Source: CAWACP01 sp963832965 (lineage in GTDB: Bacteria; Acidobacteriota; Terriglobia; Bryobacterales; Bryobacteraceae). Taken from it: DNA of 64,000 nt. The stretch lies in assembly GCA_963832965.1 (NCBI GenBank), contig CAWHVW010000003.1, positions 868,001-932,000 on the forward strand. The letters run 5' to 3'. The notes beneath the pieces were generated by a model. The model had not been told where the DNA came from. It ran no database searches and was given only the letters and a program-made list of their open reading frames with translations. This document shows positions 45,507 to 53,797 of the stretch, in pieces. Positions within the stretch are counted from its first letter, which is position 1, and every line of letters starts with the position of its first letter. The translations under genes were made by a program, and so were the position numbers.

Positions 45507-48500
45507 GTGTCAGCCGATGTACAGTTCGTGGGTGGACTCCCCGTATACACGAGGCCGCCGGTGCTTGCTGGCGCGCTGCTGGTGGCCTTATCGGCCGGTC
45601 TGGCCGGATGCAGCCGTCTTGCGCCAACTACCCACAGTGGTCCGCTGACCTCCGTACAGCAGGTGCGAGGACTGGGGGCGCAGGCCCTTCATGCGCCGGT
45701 AGTCCTGCGGGGCACCATCACTTATTCGGACCGCAGCCTGCAGTTGCTGTTTCTACAGGACTCGACCGGCGGGATCCGCGTCGAGGGTTTGGCGGTGGAC
45801 AACGCCGATCTGCGACCGGGAAGGTTCGCGGAAGTGACCGGAGTGGTGGCTAACGGGGGATCCGACCCTTCCATCGCCCAAGCCCATGTACGGTTTCTCT
45901 CGGATACGGCAAGCCGGGTAGACGCCCGCCGGGTGACGCCGGGCGACTTGCGCTCAGGGGACCTGCAATACAGCCGGGTGGAGATTGAAGGAATCGTCCG
46001 GCAAACCGGAATCGACAACACCGGGCGCCTGGCGCTGCTGGTGCACACGCCCGGAGGGGACGTGAACGCCCGCGTGTGGGATGCCGGCGGGGCCCGGTAT
46101 CGCCCGCTGATTGACGCACTGGTTCGCGTGCGCGGCGTGCTGGCCACCAGCGTGGACGCGCGAGGCATCACCGCGGCGGTGAAGCTGTGGGTTCCTTCGC
46201 TGCGCGATCTGGAAGTGCTGACCCCGGCCAGAAACGCCACGGACATTCCGCTCTCCACCGTCAGCGCGGTGCTTTCGGGAGACCGGGAGCATCCGCAGCC
46301 GCACCGGATAAGGTTGCACGGCAAGGTCAGCCTCAACGGGGACGCATTGACGCTGAAGGACGCGACGGGCGCACTCGAGCTGGAGCAATCGCGCGCGGAA
46401 CCAGCGGTTAGCGGGGACAATGCCGACGTACTTGGTTTTGTGACGGAGCGGGATGGGTCCCTCACGCTGACGGACTGGACTCTGGCGGACGCGCCGGGTG
46501 GTCCGAAGGAAACGGCGGAGCCGCCGGTTTTGACGAAGATTGGACAGGTACACAGCCTTTCAGCGGGAGAAGCGGCGCGGGGTTATCCGGTGCACGTGGA
46601 GGGCGTGGTTACGTATGCCGACCCGGTGTCGCGCAGCGTGTTCATCGAAGACGCGACCGGGGGAATCTATTTGCAAATGTGGTCGGCCGCGGGAGCGACA
46701 CCACGGGCCGGGCAACTGGTGGAGGTGGACGGAATCAGCGGACCGGGCGATTTCGCGCCGGTTATCTCCCGCCCGATATTGCACGCCAGGGGCGAGGGCC
46801 GCATGCCCGAACCGCTGCAGATTGAGATGGAACAACTGTTCGCCTGCGCCGCGGAGAGCCGCTGGGTGGAGGCGCGCGGCGTGGTGCACGCGCTGGGATC
46901 GCAGACCGGACACGCCACGCTGGCGGTGACGTGGGGCGTGCATCATTTCGTGGTGCACGTGATCGGCGCCAGCCGGCTGCCCGATTCGCTGCTGGATGCG
47001 CGGATTCGGGTTCGCGGCGTGCTGGGCGCCCGCTTCAATTTCAAACGCCAGCTCGCCGGTATCCAGCTTTTCGTGCCCGACGCGAAGTTTATCCAGGTGG
47101 AACAGGCGGCCGAACACGGCGACACGCCGCTGCGCACCGTCGCGCAACTGCTCGAATACTCGCCCACGGCGGGGGACGGACAAAGGTCGCGCATACGCGG
47201 GACGGTGACGCTGGCGCACCCCAGCGGCCCCACCTACGTGAGCGATTCCACCGGGGGAATTCTGATTCAGAATCACCAGCCGGCAAAACTGCGCGCCGGC
47301 GACGTGGTGGAGGTGCTGGGATTCGCCCAGGCCGGCACATTCAATCCGGTGCTGCGCGACGCGGAAATCCGCAAGCTGGACGTCTTCAAGCCGCCGCAAC
47401 CGCTGACGGTGACCGCCGACGACGTTCTGGAAGAGGGCTACGATTCCGAGCTGCTGCGGATTGACGCGGTCCTGGTGAACCAGGTGAACGGGCGCGGGGA
47501 TCAGAACATGGTGCTGCAGGCGGGCGACCGGCTGTTCAACGCGCGGCTGGACCATGGCCGGTTGCCGGCACTCAACCCGGGCAGCCTGCTGCGCATCACC
47601 GGGATCAGCGCGTTGCAGGTGGACGATACACAGCAACTGCTGGAGCCGGTGGGGTTTTCCATGCTGATACGGTCACCCGGGGACATTGTGGTGTTGAAGG
47701 ATGCGCCGTGGTGGACCGCCGAGCGGACCCTGAAGCTGACCGGCGCCCTGGTGGCGCTGGGCCTGCTGGCCATGGCGTGGATCGTGGTGCTGCGCCGGCG
47801 CGTCCGGCAACAGACGGCGGACCTGCGCAAGGCCAAGGACGCGGCGGAGGCGGCCAGCAGGGCCAAGAGCGAGTTCCTGGCCAACATGAGCCATGAGATT
47901 CGCACGCCCATGAACGGCATTCTGGGCATGACCCAGTTGACGCTGGAAACGGAAGTGACGCCGGAGCAGAAGGATTATCTGTCCATGGCCCGGGCATCGG
48001 CCGATTCGCTGCTGTCGCTGATTAACGACATTCTGGACTTTTCCAAGATCGAGGCCGGGAAACTGGAACTGGACGCCAGTCCGTTCCGCCTGGACGAGGT
48101 GATCTCCAAGACGGTGAAGCCGCTGGCCGTACATGCCGGGCAGAAAGGCGTGGAGCTGCTATGCGACATTTCGCCGGCGCTGCCCAACCGGTTTATCGGG
48201 GACGCCAACTGCCTGCGTCAGGTGCTGGTGAATCTGCTGGGCAATGCGATCAAGTTCACGCACCAGGGCGAGGTGGCGCTGCAGGTGGAGCAGGAGTATC
48301 AGGCCGACGACACGGTTGGGGTGCACTTCTCCGTACGCGACACGGGCATCGGTATTCCCGCCAGCAAGCAAAGCGCGATCTTCGAGGCGTTCACGCAGGT
48401 GGACGGGTCCATCACGCGGCAGTTTGGAGGCACGGGGCTGGGCTTATCGATCGCTTCGCGTCTGGTGGAGAAGATGGGCGGCCGGATCTGGCTGGAGAGC

Positions 48501-49409
48501 GAGCCGGGCCAGGGGAGCACCTTCCATTTCACCGCGCAACTGCAATTGAATCGGGGCGAGGCAGAGAGCGACCAGGTCATGCCAGCCAGCCAGCTGCGCG
48601 ATCTGCCGGTGCTGGTGGTGGACGACAATTCCACCAACCGGCGCATCTACGAACAGTTTTTCCTTAGCTGGGGCATGCAGCCGGCGACGGCCGAAGGAGC
48701 CACCGATGCCCTTTGTTTAATGCGCGCCGCGGCGCAGTCCGGGAATCCTTTCCGGCTGGTGATTCTGGATTATCAGATGCCCGAAATGGACGGCATTCAT
48801 CTGGCCGACGCGATCCGGCGGGACGCTTCCCTGGGCGAGCCGGCGCTGCTGCTGCTGAGTTCCGCCGGGCGGCGGTTCGATTTCGAGCGCTTCCGCGAAA
48901 CCCGCATTGCCGCTTATCTGACCAAGCCGGTGGGCCAGTCCGAACTTCTGGATGCCGTGGCGCGGGCGCTGCACACGCAGGACGGCGTCGACGCACTCAC
49001 TGCGGGGACGGTGCCTCGGCCAGGGGCCCGCGTCTTGTCCATCCTGCTGGCGGAAGACAACACGGTGAACCAGAAACTGGTGGCCAGGCTGCTGCAGAAG
49101 AGGGGCCACTCAGTGGAGATTGCCTGCAATGGCCGCGAGGCCGTGGACAAGTGGCGAAACACGTTCGACGCCGTGCTGATGGATGTGCAGATGCCGGAGC
49201 TGAACGGCTACGACGCCACGCAAGCGATTCGCGAGCGGGAGAAGCGGCTGGGCGTTCGCGTGCCCATCATTGCCCTGACCGCGCACGCTCTGAATGACGA
49301 CCGCGAGCGGTGCCTCGAATCCGGGATGGACGATTTTGTGTCCAAGCCGATTGAGGCGTCGGCGCTCTTCGAGGCCCTGGAGCGCGCTACGTCGTCCGCT
49401 GATGCGTGA
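45507..49409 (+). CDS. Hybrid sensor histidine kinase with tandem OB-fold-like extracytoplasmic repeats and two receivers
   Basis: 1300 residues from a GTG start. The N-terminus has a hydrophobic stretch ending in LAGC (about residues 20-36), like a lipoprotein signal. Residues about 50-725 hold repeated OB-fold-like units: VVLRGTITYSDRSLQLLFLQD, VHVEGVVTYADPVSRSVFIED and SRIRGTVTLAHPSGPTYVSD, each followed by STGGI/ATGGI and a GDVVEVxGF-type strand. A span lies near 735-755 (LTGALVALGLLAMAWIVVL), then HisKA (MSHEIRTPMNG), HATPase (NAIKFTHQGE, DTGIGIP, GGTGLGLSI) and two receivers (ILDYQMPEMDG; LMDVQMPELNG). The ligand is unknown. Confidence 0.88.
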   Translation: MSADVQFVGGLPVYTRPPVLAGALLVALSAGLAGCSRLAPTTHSGPLTSVQQVRGLGAQALHAPVVLRGTITYSDRSLQLLFLQDSTGGIRVEGLAVDNADLRPGRFAEVTGVVANGGSDPSIAQAHVRFLSDTASRVDARRVTPGDLRSGDLQYSRVEIEGIVRQTGIDNTGRLALLVHTPGGDVNARVWDAGGARYRPLIDALVRVRGVLATSVDARGITAAVKLWVPSLRDLEVLTPARNATDIPLSTVSAVLSGDREHPQPHRIRLHGKVSLNGDALTLKDATGALELEQSRAEPAVSGDNADVLGFVTERDGSLTLTDWTLADAPGGPKETAEPPVLTKIGQVHSLSAGEAARGYPVHVEGVVTYADPVSRSVFIEDATGGIYLQMWSAAGATPRAGQLVEVDGISGPGDFAPVISRPILHARGEGRMPEPLQIEMEQLFACAAESRWVEARGVVHALGSQTGHATLAVTWGVHHFVVHVIGASRLPDSLLDARIRVRGVLGARFNFKRQLAGIQLFVPDAKFIQVEQAAEHGDTPLRTVAQLLEYSPTAGDGQRSRIRGTVTLAHPSGPTYVSDSTGGILIQNHQPAKLRAGDVVEVLGFAQAGTFNPVLRDAEIRKLDVFKPPQPLTVTADDVLEEGYDSELLRIDAVLVNQVNGRGDQNMVLQAGDRLFNARLDHGRLPALNPGSLLRITGISALQVDDTQQLLEPVGFSMLIRSPGDIVVLKDAPWWTAERTLKLTGALVALGLLAMAWIVVLRRRVRQQTADLRKAKDAAEAASRAKSEFLANMSHEIRTPMNGILGMTQLTLETEVTPEQKDYLSMARASADSLLSLINDILDFSKIEAGKLELDASPFRLDEVISKTVKPLAVHAGQKGVELLCDISPALPNRFIGDANCLRQVLVNLLGNAIKFTHQGEVALQVEQEYQADDTVGVHFSVRDTGIGIPASKQSAIFEAFTQVDGSITRQFGGTGLGLSIASRLVEKMGGRIWLESEPGQGSTFHFTAQLQLNRGEAESDQVMPASQLRDLPVLVVDDNSTNRRIYEQFFLSWGMQPATAEGATDALCLMRAAAQSGNPFRLVILDYQMPEMDGIHLADAIRRDASLGEPALLLLSSAGRRFDFERFRETRIAAYLTKPVGQSELLDAVARALHTQDGVDALTAGTVPRPGARVLSILLAEDNTVNQKLVARLLQKRGHSVEIACNGREAVDKWRNTFDAVLMDVQMPELNGYDATQAIREREKRLGVRVPIIALTAHALNDDRERCLESGMDDFVSKPIEASALFEALERATSSADA

Positions 49410-49555
49410 ATTGCCCCACCCGGATTCGTTGGAGCCTGCTGGAATTCACGCTCCATGGGAGGCAGGCGCGCGGTAATAGCGGGAAACACGGCAGAATCAG
49501 CCCGGGCGTTCTGGACGCGGAATTGCCCATCCATTACCGGGAAAGGAGCAAAACA

Positions 49556-49912
49556 ATGCTGCGATTACTGGTTGCGTTTGCTCTGGTGGCGGCGGTTGCG
49601 CCGCGGGCTGGCGCGGGCTCTCACGACGCGGCTGTGACGCCGGTGATTAAGACGGTGCAGCCGGATAGCGCCAGGGCGGGTGACGAGGTGACGGTATCCG
49701 GGGAAAACCTGGAGAAGGCCGCTGTGGCGGAGGTTTATCTCACCCAGGGCGACAAGACGATCAAAGTGAAGGTGACGTCGCAGACGGGGACCGAACTGAA
49801 GTTCGCGGTTCCCACGGACCTGAAGGCGGGACGGTTCGGCATCATGGTGCTCACCACCGGGGGCGACAACGCCCGCCAGGTGGACGAGCCTGTTTTCCTG
49901 AGCGTTGAGTAG
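49556..49912 (+). CDS. Small exported IPT/TIG-domain protein
   Basis: 118 residues: signal peptide (LLVAFALVAAVAPRAGAG), then one immunoglobulin-like IPT/TIG domain (TPVIKTVQPDSARAGDEVTVSGENLEKAAVAEVYLTQG ... LKAGRFGIMVLTTGGD). Such single domains bind or space other surface proteins. ATG 49556 follows GAAAGGAG at good distance. It lies between the OB-fold kinase and the Lgt-like operon; any link to them is inferred only from position. Confidence 0.8.
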   Translation: MLRLLVAFALVAAVAPRAGAGSHDAAVTPVIKTVQPDSARAGDEVTVSGENLEKAAVAEVYLTQGDKTIKVKVTSQTGTELKFAVPTDLKAGRFGIMVLTTGGDNARQVDEPVFLSVE

Positions 49913-49925
49913 GCAGTTCGTCCAC

Positions 49926-50077
49926 GCAGGGCATGGCCCTGCGCCACATGGTAGCCTGAGAACCCATCGCGGGGCATGGCCCTGCGCAGCATGGCAGCCT
50001 GAGAACCCGTCGCAGGGCATGGCCCTGCGCCACATGGTAGCCTGAGAACCCGTCGCAGGGCATGGCCCTGCGCCACA
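49926..50077 (+). repeat. Tandem repeat, 43-bp unit, about 3.5 copies
   Basis: Units start at 49926, 49969, 50012 and 50055 (last one partial), each beginning GCAGGGCATGGCCCTGCGCC (second copy GCGGGG...) and ending CTGAGAACCC plus ATC or GTC. Every unit contains the same palindrome that is dispersed elsewhere in the window. It separates the IPT/TIG gene from the Lgt-like gene and could form a row of hairpins. Confidence 0.9.
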
Positions 50078-50098
50078 GAGGCGCGTTATGATTGGGCG

Positions 50099-50866
50099 GT
50101 GCGGTCCGGCTTGTTCGACCTGAGCTTCCACCTGGGTCCGCTGGCCATTTCGCCGCACGTGGTGCTGGAATCGCTGGCCTACGTGGTTGCCTTTGAGCTG
50201 TATCGACGCGAACGGCGGGCGCAGGGCGACTTCCTGCCGGCTTCCGCGCGGAGTTCCGTGATCGTGGCGGCGATCGTGGGAGCGGCCCTCGGCAGCAAAA
50301 TCCTCGGCTGGCTGGAAAACCCCCTCGACACGCTTGCGCACTGGCGCGATCCGGTGTACCTGCTGGGCGGGAAGACCATCGTGGGCGCTCTGCTGGGCGG
50401 CACGTTCGCGGTGGAATGGGCCAAGGCTCGCATGGGCGTTCAACGACGCACCGGCGACCTGTTCGCACTGCCGCTGGTGGCCGGAATCGCCATCGGACGC
50501 ATTGGCTGCTTTCTGGCCGGGTTGCGCGACCACACCTACGGGACGCCGACGGCTTTGCCCTGGGGAGTGGATTTCGGAGACGGCATCCGGCGTCATCCCA
50601 CACAACTTTATGAGGTGGCCGCGATGCTGGCGCTGGGCTGGCTTTTGTGGCGTCTGGGCCGGCAGCCGCATCGGGAGGGCGATCTGTTTCGCGCGTTTCT
50701 GACGCTGTATATGGCCTGGCGGCTGGCGGTGGACTTTCTGAAGCCGGAGCCGCGGCTGGCGGGATTGACGGCCATACAATGGTGCGCGGCGGCCGCGCTG
50801 GCGTGGTACTGGCGCGACATCGCCGCTTTAGTCGCCCCCCGGAAGGAGCTTGCCGCCCATGGCTGA
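50099..50866 (+). CDS. Divergent prolipoprotein diacylglyceryl transferase (Lgt) homologue
   Basis: 255 residues, about seven membrane spans. The Lgt signature is recognisable: GIAIGRIGCFLAGLRDHTYGTPTALPWGV, then RHPTQLYEVAAMLALG. True Lgt has GRIGNF with an important Asn; here it is Cys. The His of the GGxxxHGG motif is also missing (GGKTIVGALLGG). The Arg of GRIG is kept. It may use phosphatidylglycerol-like lipids but not act as a normal Lgt. The stop overlaps the next gene by 8 bases, so it is co-translated with the radical SAM protein. A first methionine is not certain: the frame begins with GTG 50099. Confidence 0.8.
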   Translation: MRSGLFDLSFHLGPLAISPHVVLESLAYVVAFELYRRERRAQGDFLPASARSSVIVAAIVGAALGSKILGWLENPLDTLAHWRDPVYLLGGKTIVGALLGGTFAVEWAKARMGVQRRTGDLFALPLVAGIAIGRIGCFLAGLRDHTYGTPTALPWGVDFGDGIRRHPTQLYEVAAMLALGWLLWRLGRQPHREGDLFRAFLTLYMAWRLAVDFLKPEPRLAGLTAIQWCAAAALAWYWRDIAALVAPRKELAAHG

Positions 50867-52286
50867 CCGTGTCCGTCCGTACCTCTTCTACGACGTTGCC
50901 TTGTCCATCTGCTCCACCTGCTATCGCAAGGTGGAGGGAAAGATTGTCTTCGAGGACGGCAACGTGTTCATGCTCAAGCGCTGCCCGCAGCATGGCAGCG
51001 AGCGCATTCTGATGGCCGACGACGTCGATTACTACCGGCGCTGCCGCGAGGTTTTCCTGAAGCCTCCGGAGATGCCCAACCATTTCAATACGCCGGTGAA
51101 GTGGGGCTGCCCGTACGATTGCGGGCTATGCACGGATCACGAACAGCACTCCTGCCTCACGCTGATCGAGATCAACGACTTCTGCAATCTGCGCTGCCCG
51201 GTGTGTTACGCCAACAGCGGACCGGACCGCCGCCAGCACCGCGACCTCGGCACCATCGAACGCATGCTGGATGCCGTGGTGCGCAACGAACGGCGTCCCG
51301 ACGTGATTCAGATCTCCGGCGGCGAACCTACCCTGCATCCGGATTTCTTCGCCATTCTCGATATGTGCCGCGCGCGGCCTATCCAGCACCTGATGCTGAA
51401 CACGAATGGCCTTCGCATCGCCAGCGACAAGGCTTTCGCGGAGCGGCTGGCCACGTACATGCCGGGTTTCGAACTTTACCTGCAGTTCGATTCGTTCGAG
51501 GAGGAGCCGCTGCGCCAGCTTCGCGGCGTGGATTTGCGATCTGTACGCGAGCAGGCCTTGGCGCGGCTGAATGAGCTGGGGATCTCCACCACGCTGGTGG
51601 TGACGGTGAAGAAGGGCCTCAACGATGGCGAACTGGGCCGCATTGTCGACTTCGCTCTGACGCAACCGTGCGTGCGCGGCGTGGCTTTCCAGCCAGTGCA
51701 GGCGGCCGGGCGGCTGGATGGATTCAACCCGGCAACGGACCGTCTGACGCTGACCGAAGTGCGCCGGCGCATTCTGGAACAGACCAGCGTCTTCCGGCCG
51801 GAAGATATTATTCCGGTGCCCTGCCACCCGGACAGCCTGGCCATGGCGTATGCGCTCAAGGTGGATGGGCAGGTGATTCCGCTTACCGGGATGATCGACC
51901 CCGAGGTGCTGATCAACGCGGGGCGCAACACGATCGTGTTCGAGGCGGACGAGGGGCTGCAATCGCACCTGTTCAAGACGTTCTCCACAAACCATTCGCC
52001 GCAATCGGCGGGGACCAGCCTGCGCGATCTGCTGTGCTGCCTGCCGAAGGTGGCGGCGCCTGAGAACATCGGGTACGAAAATGTTTTCCGGATTATCATC
52101 ATGCAGTTTATCGACGCGTATTCGTTCGACGTGCGGTCGGTGAAGAAGACCTGCGTGCATATCGCGCATCCGGACGGGAAGCGGCTGATTCCGTTCGACA
52201 CTTACAACCTGTTCTACCGGGACGATCTGGAGCGGACGGTGCTCGATCCGCTGCGGCGCGAGCGCGAACTGGTGACCCATGGATGA
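50859..52286 (+). CDS. Radical SAM protein of the MJ0619/tetraether synthase (Tes)-like family
   Basis: 475 residues from ATG 50859, with a GGAAGGAG site upstream. The radical SAM cluster motif is CNLRCPVC (C-x3-C-x2-C), followed by ISGGEPTLHPDF, MLNTNG and later strands of the TIM barrel. Extra Cys groups stand before it (ICSTCYRK and KRCPQHG; WGCPYDCGLCTDHEQHSC) and after it (VPCHP; LLCCLPK; KKTCVHI), as expected for auxiliary iron-sulfur clusters and a rubredoxin-like site. This pattern is that of MJ0619 homologues: the archaeal Tes enzyme joins lipid tails to make tetraethers, and bacterial relatives have been proposed for membrane-spanning lipids. Some members were first described as pterin methylases, so the exact reaction is inferred. 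Confidence 0.83.
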   Translation: MADRVRPYLFYDVALSICSTCYRKVEGKIVFEDGNVFMLKRCPQHGSERILMADDVDYYRRCREVFLKPPEMPNHFNTPVKWGCPYDCGLCTDHEQHSCLTLIEINDFCNLRCPVCYANSGPDRRQHRDLGTIERMLDAVVRNERRPDVIQISGGEPTLHPDFFAILDMCRARPIQHLMLNTNGLRIASDKAFAERLATYMPGFELYLQFDSFEEEPLRQLRGVDLRSVREQALARLNELGISTTLVVTVKKGLNDGELGRIVDFALTQPCVRGVAFQPVQAAGRLDGFNPATDRLTLTEVRRRILEQTSVFRPEDIIPVPCHPDSLAMAYALKVDGQVIPLTGMIDPEVLINAGRNTIVFEADEGLQSHLFKTFSTNHSPQSAGTSLRDLLCCLPKVAAPENIGYENVFRIIIMQFIDAYSFDVRSVKKTCVHIAHPDGKRLIPFDTYNLFYRDDLERTVLDPLRRERELVTHG

Positions 52287-52566
52287 GATGGAGACGCCGA
52301 AACGCGGAGGCAGCATGCTGGCGGGGTTTGGTCTGGCGGCCGCGATTAACCTTGGCGCGGCGATCATCGGCGTCGTCACGATTATCATTCCGCTGGCGAT
52401 TGGGCTGATCCAGGCGGCATGGATTATTCCGATGGTGTTGAGTTTTCAGAAGTCCGGGAGGGGGGAGACGGCGAAGGGTGTGATCATCGCGGCGGCGATC
52501 ACGTTTCTGCTGAATGCGGGCTGCTGGGGGCTGGTGGCCACCGCGGGCCTTGGGTCGATGCATTGA
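52279..52566 (+). CDS. Small two-span membrane protein, paralogue 1
   Basis: 95 residues. Two hydrophobic segments: LAGFGLAAAINLGAAIIGVVTIIIPLAIGLIQAAWIIPMVLSF (likely two short spans) and GVIIAAAITFLLNAGCWGLVATAG. Its ATG lies inside the radical SAM gene (8-base overlap), so it is translationally coupled. No family name is known to me. The following gene encodes a close paralogue. It may be a membrane partner of the radical SAM and Lgt-like enzymes; this is inferred from coupling. Confidence 0.72.
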   Translation: MDEMETPKRGGSMLAGFGLAAAINLGAAIIGVVTIIIPLAIGLIQAAWIIPMVLSFQKSGRGETAKGVIIAAAITFLLNAGCWGLVATAGLGSMH

Positions 52567-52579
52567 TGGCTGGCGCCCT

Positions 52580-52885
52580 TTGAGCGAGGCCAGGCAGCCG
52601 CGGGGCGCAGGCAGTTTCTGGCTTGGCTTTGCCATGGCCGCCGGCGCCAACACGGCGGCTGCTATCGCCGGAGGGCTCACGCTGGCGATGGGTGTGGGAG
52701 TCTACATTCTGCTGGGACTCGGGCTGGCGCAGGCGGCGTGGATTGTACCGATGGCGGTGAGTTTCCGGAAATCCGGGCAGCGCCGGACGATCAAAGGCGT
52801 GATGGTTGCCGCGGCGATTACCTTGCTGCTGAACGCGGGTTGCTGGGGCCTGGTGGCAGCGATGGGTATCGGGCGGATGCGCTGA
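52580..52885 (+). CDS. Small two-span membrane protein, paralogue 2
   Basis: About 101 residues starting at TTG 52580 (SEARQPRGAGSFWLGFAMAAGAN). It shares with the preceding protein LGLAQAAWIVPMAVSFRKSG and GVMVAAAITLLLNAGCWGLVA, including the Cys-Trp pair. No ATG or GTG fits better, so the start is uncertain. Tandem duplication of this small gene is clear. It closes the four-gene operon. Confidence 0.68.
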   Translation: MSEARQPRGAGSFWLGFAMAAGANTAAAIAGGLTLAMGVGVYILLGLGLAQAAWIVPMAVSFRKSGQRRTIKGVMVAAAITLLLNAGCWGLVAAMGIGRMR

Positions 52886-52886
52886 C

Positions 52887-52911
52887 GGCAGCGCACGGCG
52901 CTGCCCCACAG
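52887..52911 (+). repeat. Palindromic intergenic repeat
   Basis: GGCAGCGCACGGCGCTGCC followed by CCACAG begins right after the stop codon of the preceding gene. Same family as 40701 and 54318. It could act as an mRNA 3' hairpin for the lipid-like operon. Confidence 0.75.
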
Positions 52912-53020
52912 GACACATTGTTGTAGACTGAAAGGGTTATGGGGGTGTGTCTTCAGCAGTAGCTGGCTCACAACTTCCGTCCCTCCTCGCGCACGTAAGT
53001 ATTCTGCGGCCTTTTTTAAC

Positions 53021-53797
53021 CTGATCTTTCCGGATGATTGCCGGCTCTGCGGTTCCCCCTTGGAAGACGTTTCGCGAATCCCGGTATGCCCTGCGTGCCT
53101 GCGGAAGCCGACTGCGCTTATAGCGGAATATTTCTGCCGCGACTGCCGCACGCCATTCCAGAACCGGTTTCCGCTGGATGAGGAAGGGCGTTGCGCGCTA
53201 TGCCGGCTGGGTCTGAACGGCTACGACGCAGCTTATTCGTTCGGCGCGTTCGAGGCGGAGCTGCGGGAGTTGATTCACGTGTTCAAGTACGGACGCGTGG
53301 AGACGCTGGCGCGCCCGCTGGGCCGGTATCTTGCCCTGGCGCTGCCGCGCACGGAGCGATTCGACGCCGTGGTTCCCATGCCGCTGCACTGGATAAGGCG
53401 CTGGTCCCGAGGTTTCAATCAGTCCGAACTGCTGGCGCGCGAGATTGCCCGGCGCGCCAGTGTTCCCGTGCGTAATCTGGTGCGGCGGGTGAAGGCAACC
53501 TCGCCGCAGGCCGGCCTGACGAATGCAAAACGGCGGGCCAACGTGGCGAAGGCATTTCGAGTGTCCCGCCCGGAGCGGGTGAGCGGGCTGCGGATTTTGC
53601 TGGTGGATGACGTCATGACTACTGGTGCGACGGCGAGCGCGTGCGCGCGGGAGTTGAAGCGGGCCGGAGCGGCGCGGGTGGCGCTGCTGACGGTGGCGCG
53701 CGTGGATCGCCGGATGAATCTGGATGTTGAGAGGCTCTCCGTGATGGAGCCCGAGAAAGACCACGTGGGGAGTCTGGAAGGCCATGCACGCGCTTGA
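53021..53797 (+). CDS. comF: ComF-family phosphoribosyltransferase-like protein
   Basis: The N-terminal zinc finger is CRLCGSPLE ... CPAC, then CRDC and CALC pairs; the C-terminal part has the PRPP motif LLVDDVMTTGATASACARELKRAGA and the VPMPLHWIRRWSRGFNQSELLAREI segment. ComF proteins aid DNA uptake or repair in competent bacteria. The Cys pair CRLC lies before any usual start codon in frame: TTG 53060 is the first, yet the family start resembles LIFPDDCRLCG, so CTG 53021 is suggested. The upstream frame stays open to the previous stop. Confidence 0.82.
   Translation: MIFPDDCRLCGSPLEDVSRIPVCPACLRKPTALIAEYFCRDCRTPFQNRFPLDEEGRCALCRLGLNGYDAAYSFGAFEAELRELIHVFKYGRVETLARPLGRYLALALPRTERFDAVVPMPLHWIRRWSRGFNQSELLAREIARRASVPVRNLVRRVKATSPQAGLTNAKRRANVAKAFRVSRPERVSGLRILLVDDVMTTGATASACARELKRAGAARVALLTVARVDRRMNLDVERLSVMEPEKDHVGSLEGHARA

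Noticed and set aside
42224..45550. An 1108-residue open frame opposite the PAS/GAF kinase
   Set aside because: Antisense shadow with the same His/Arg/Gln-rich composition and no motifs.
49926..50077. CRISPR array
   Set aside because: The units are direct tandem copies with no unique spacers between them and no cas genes are near.
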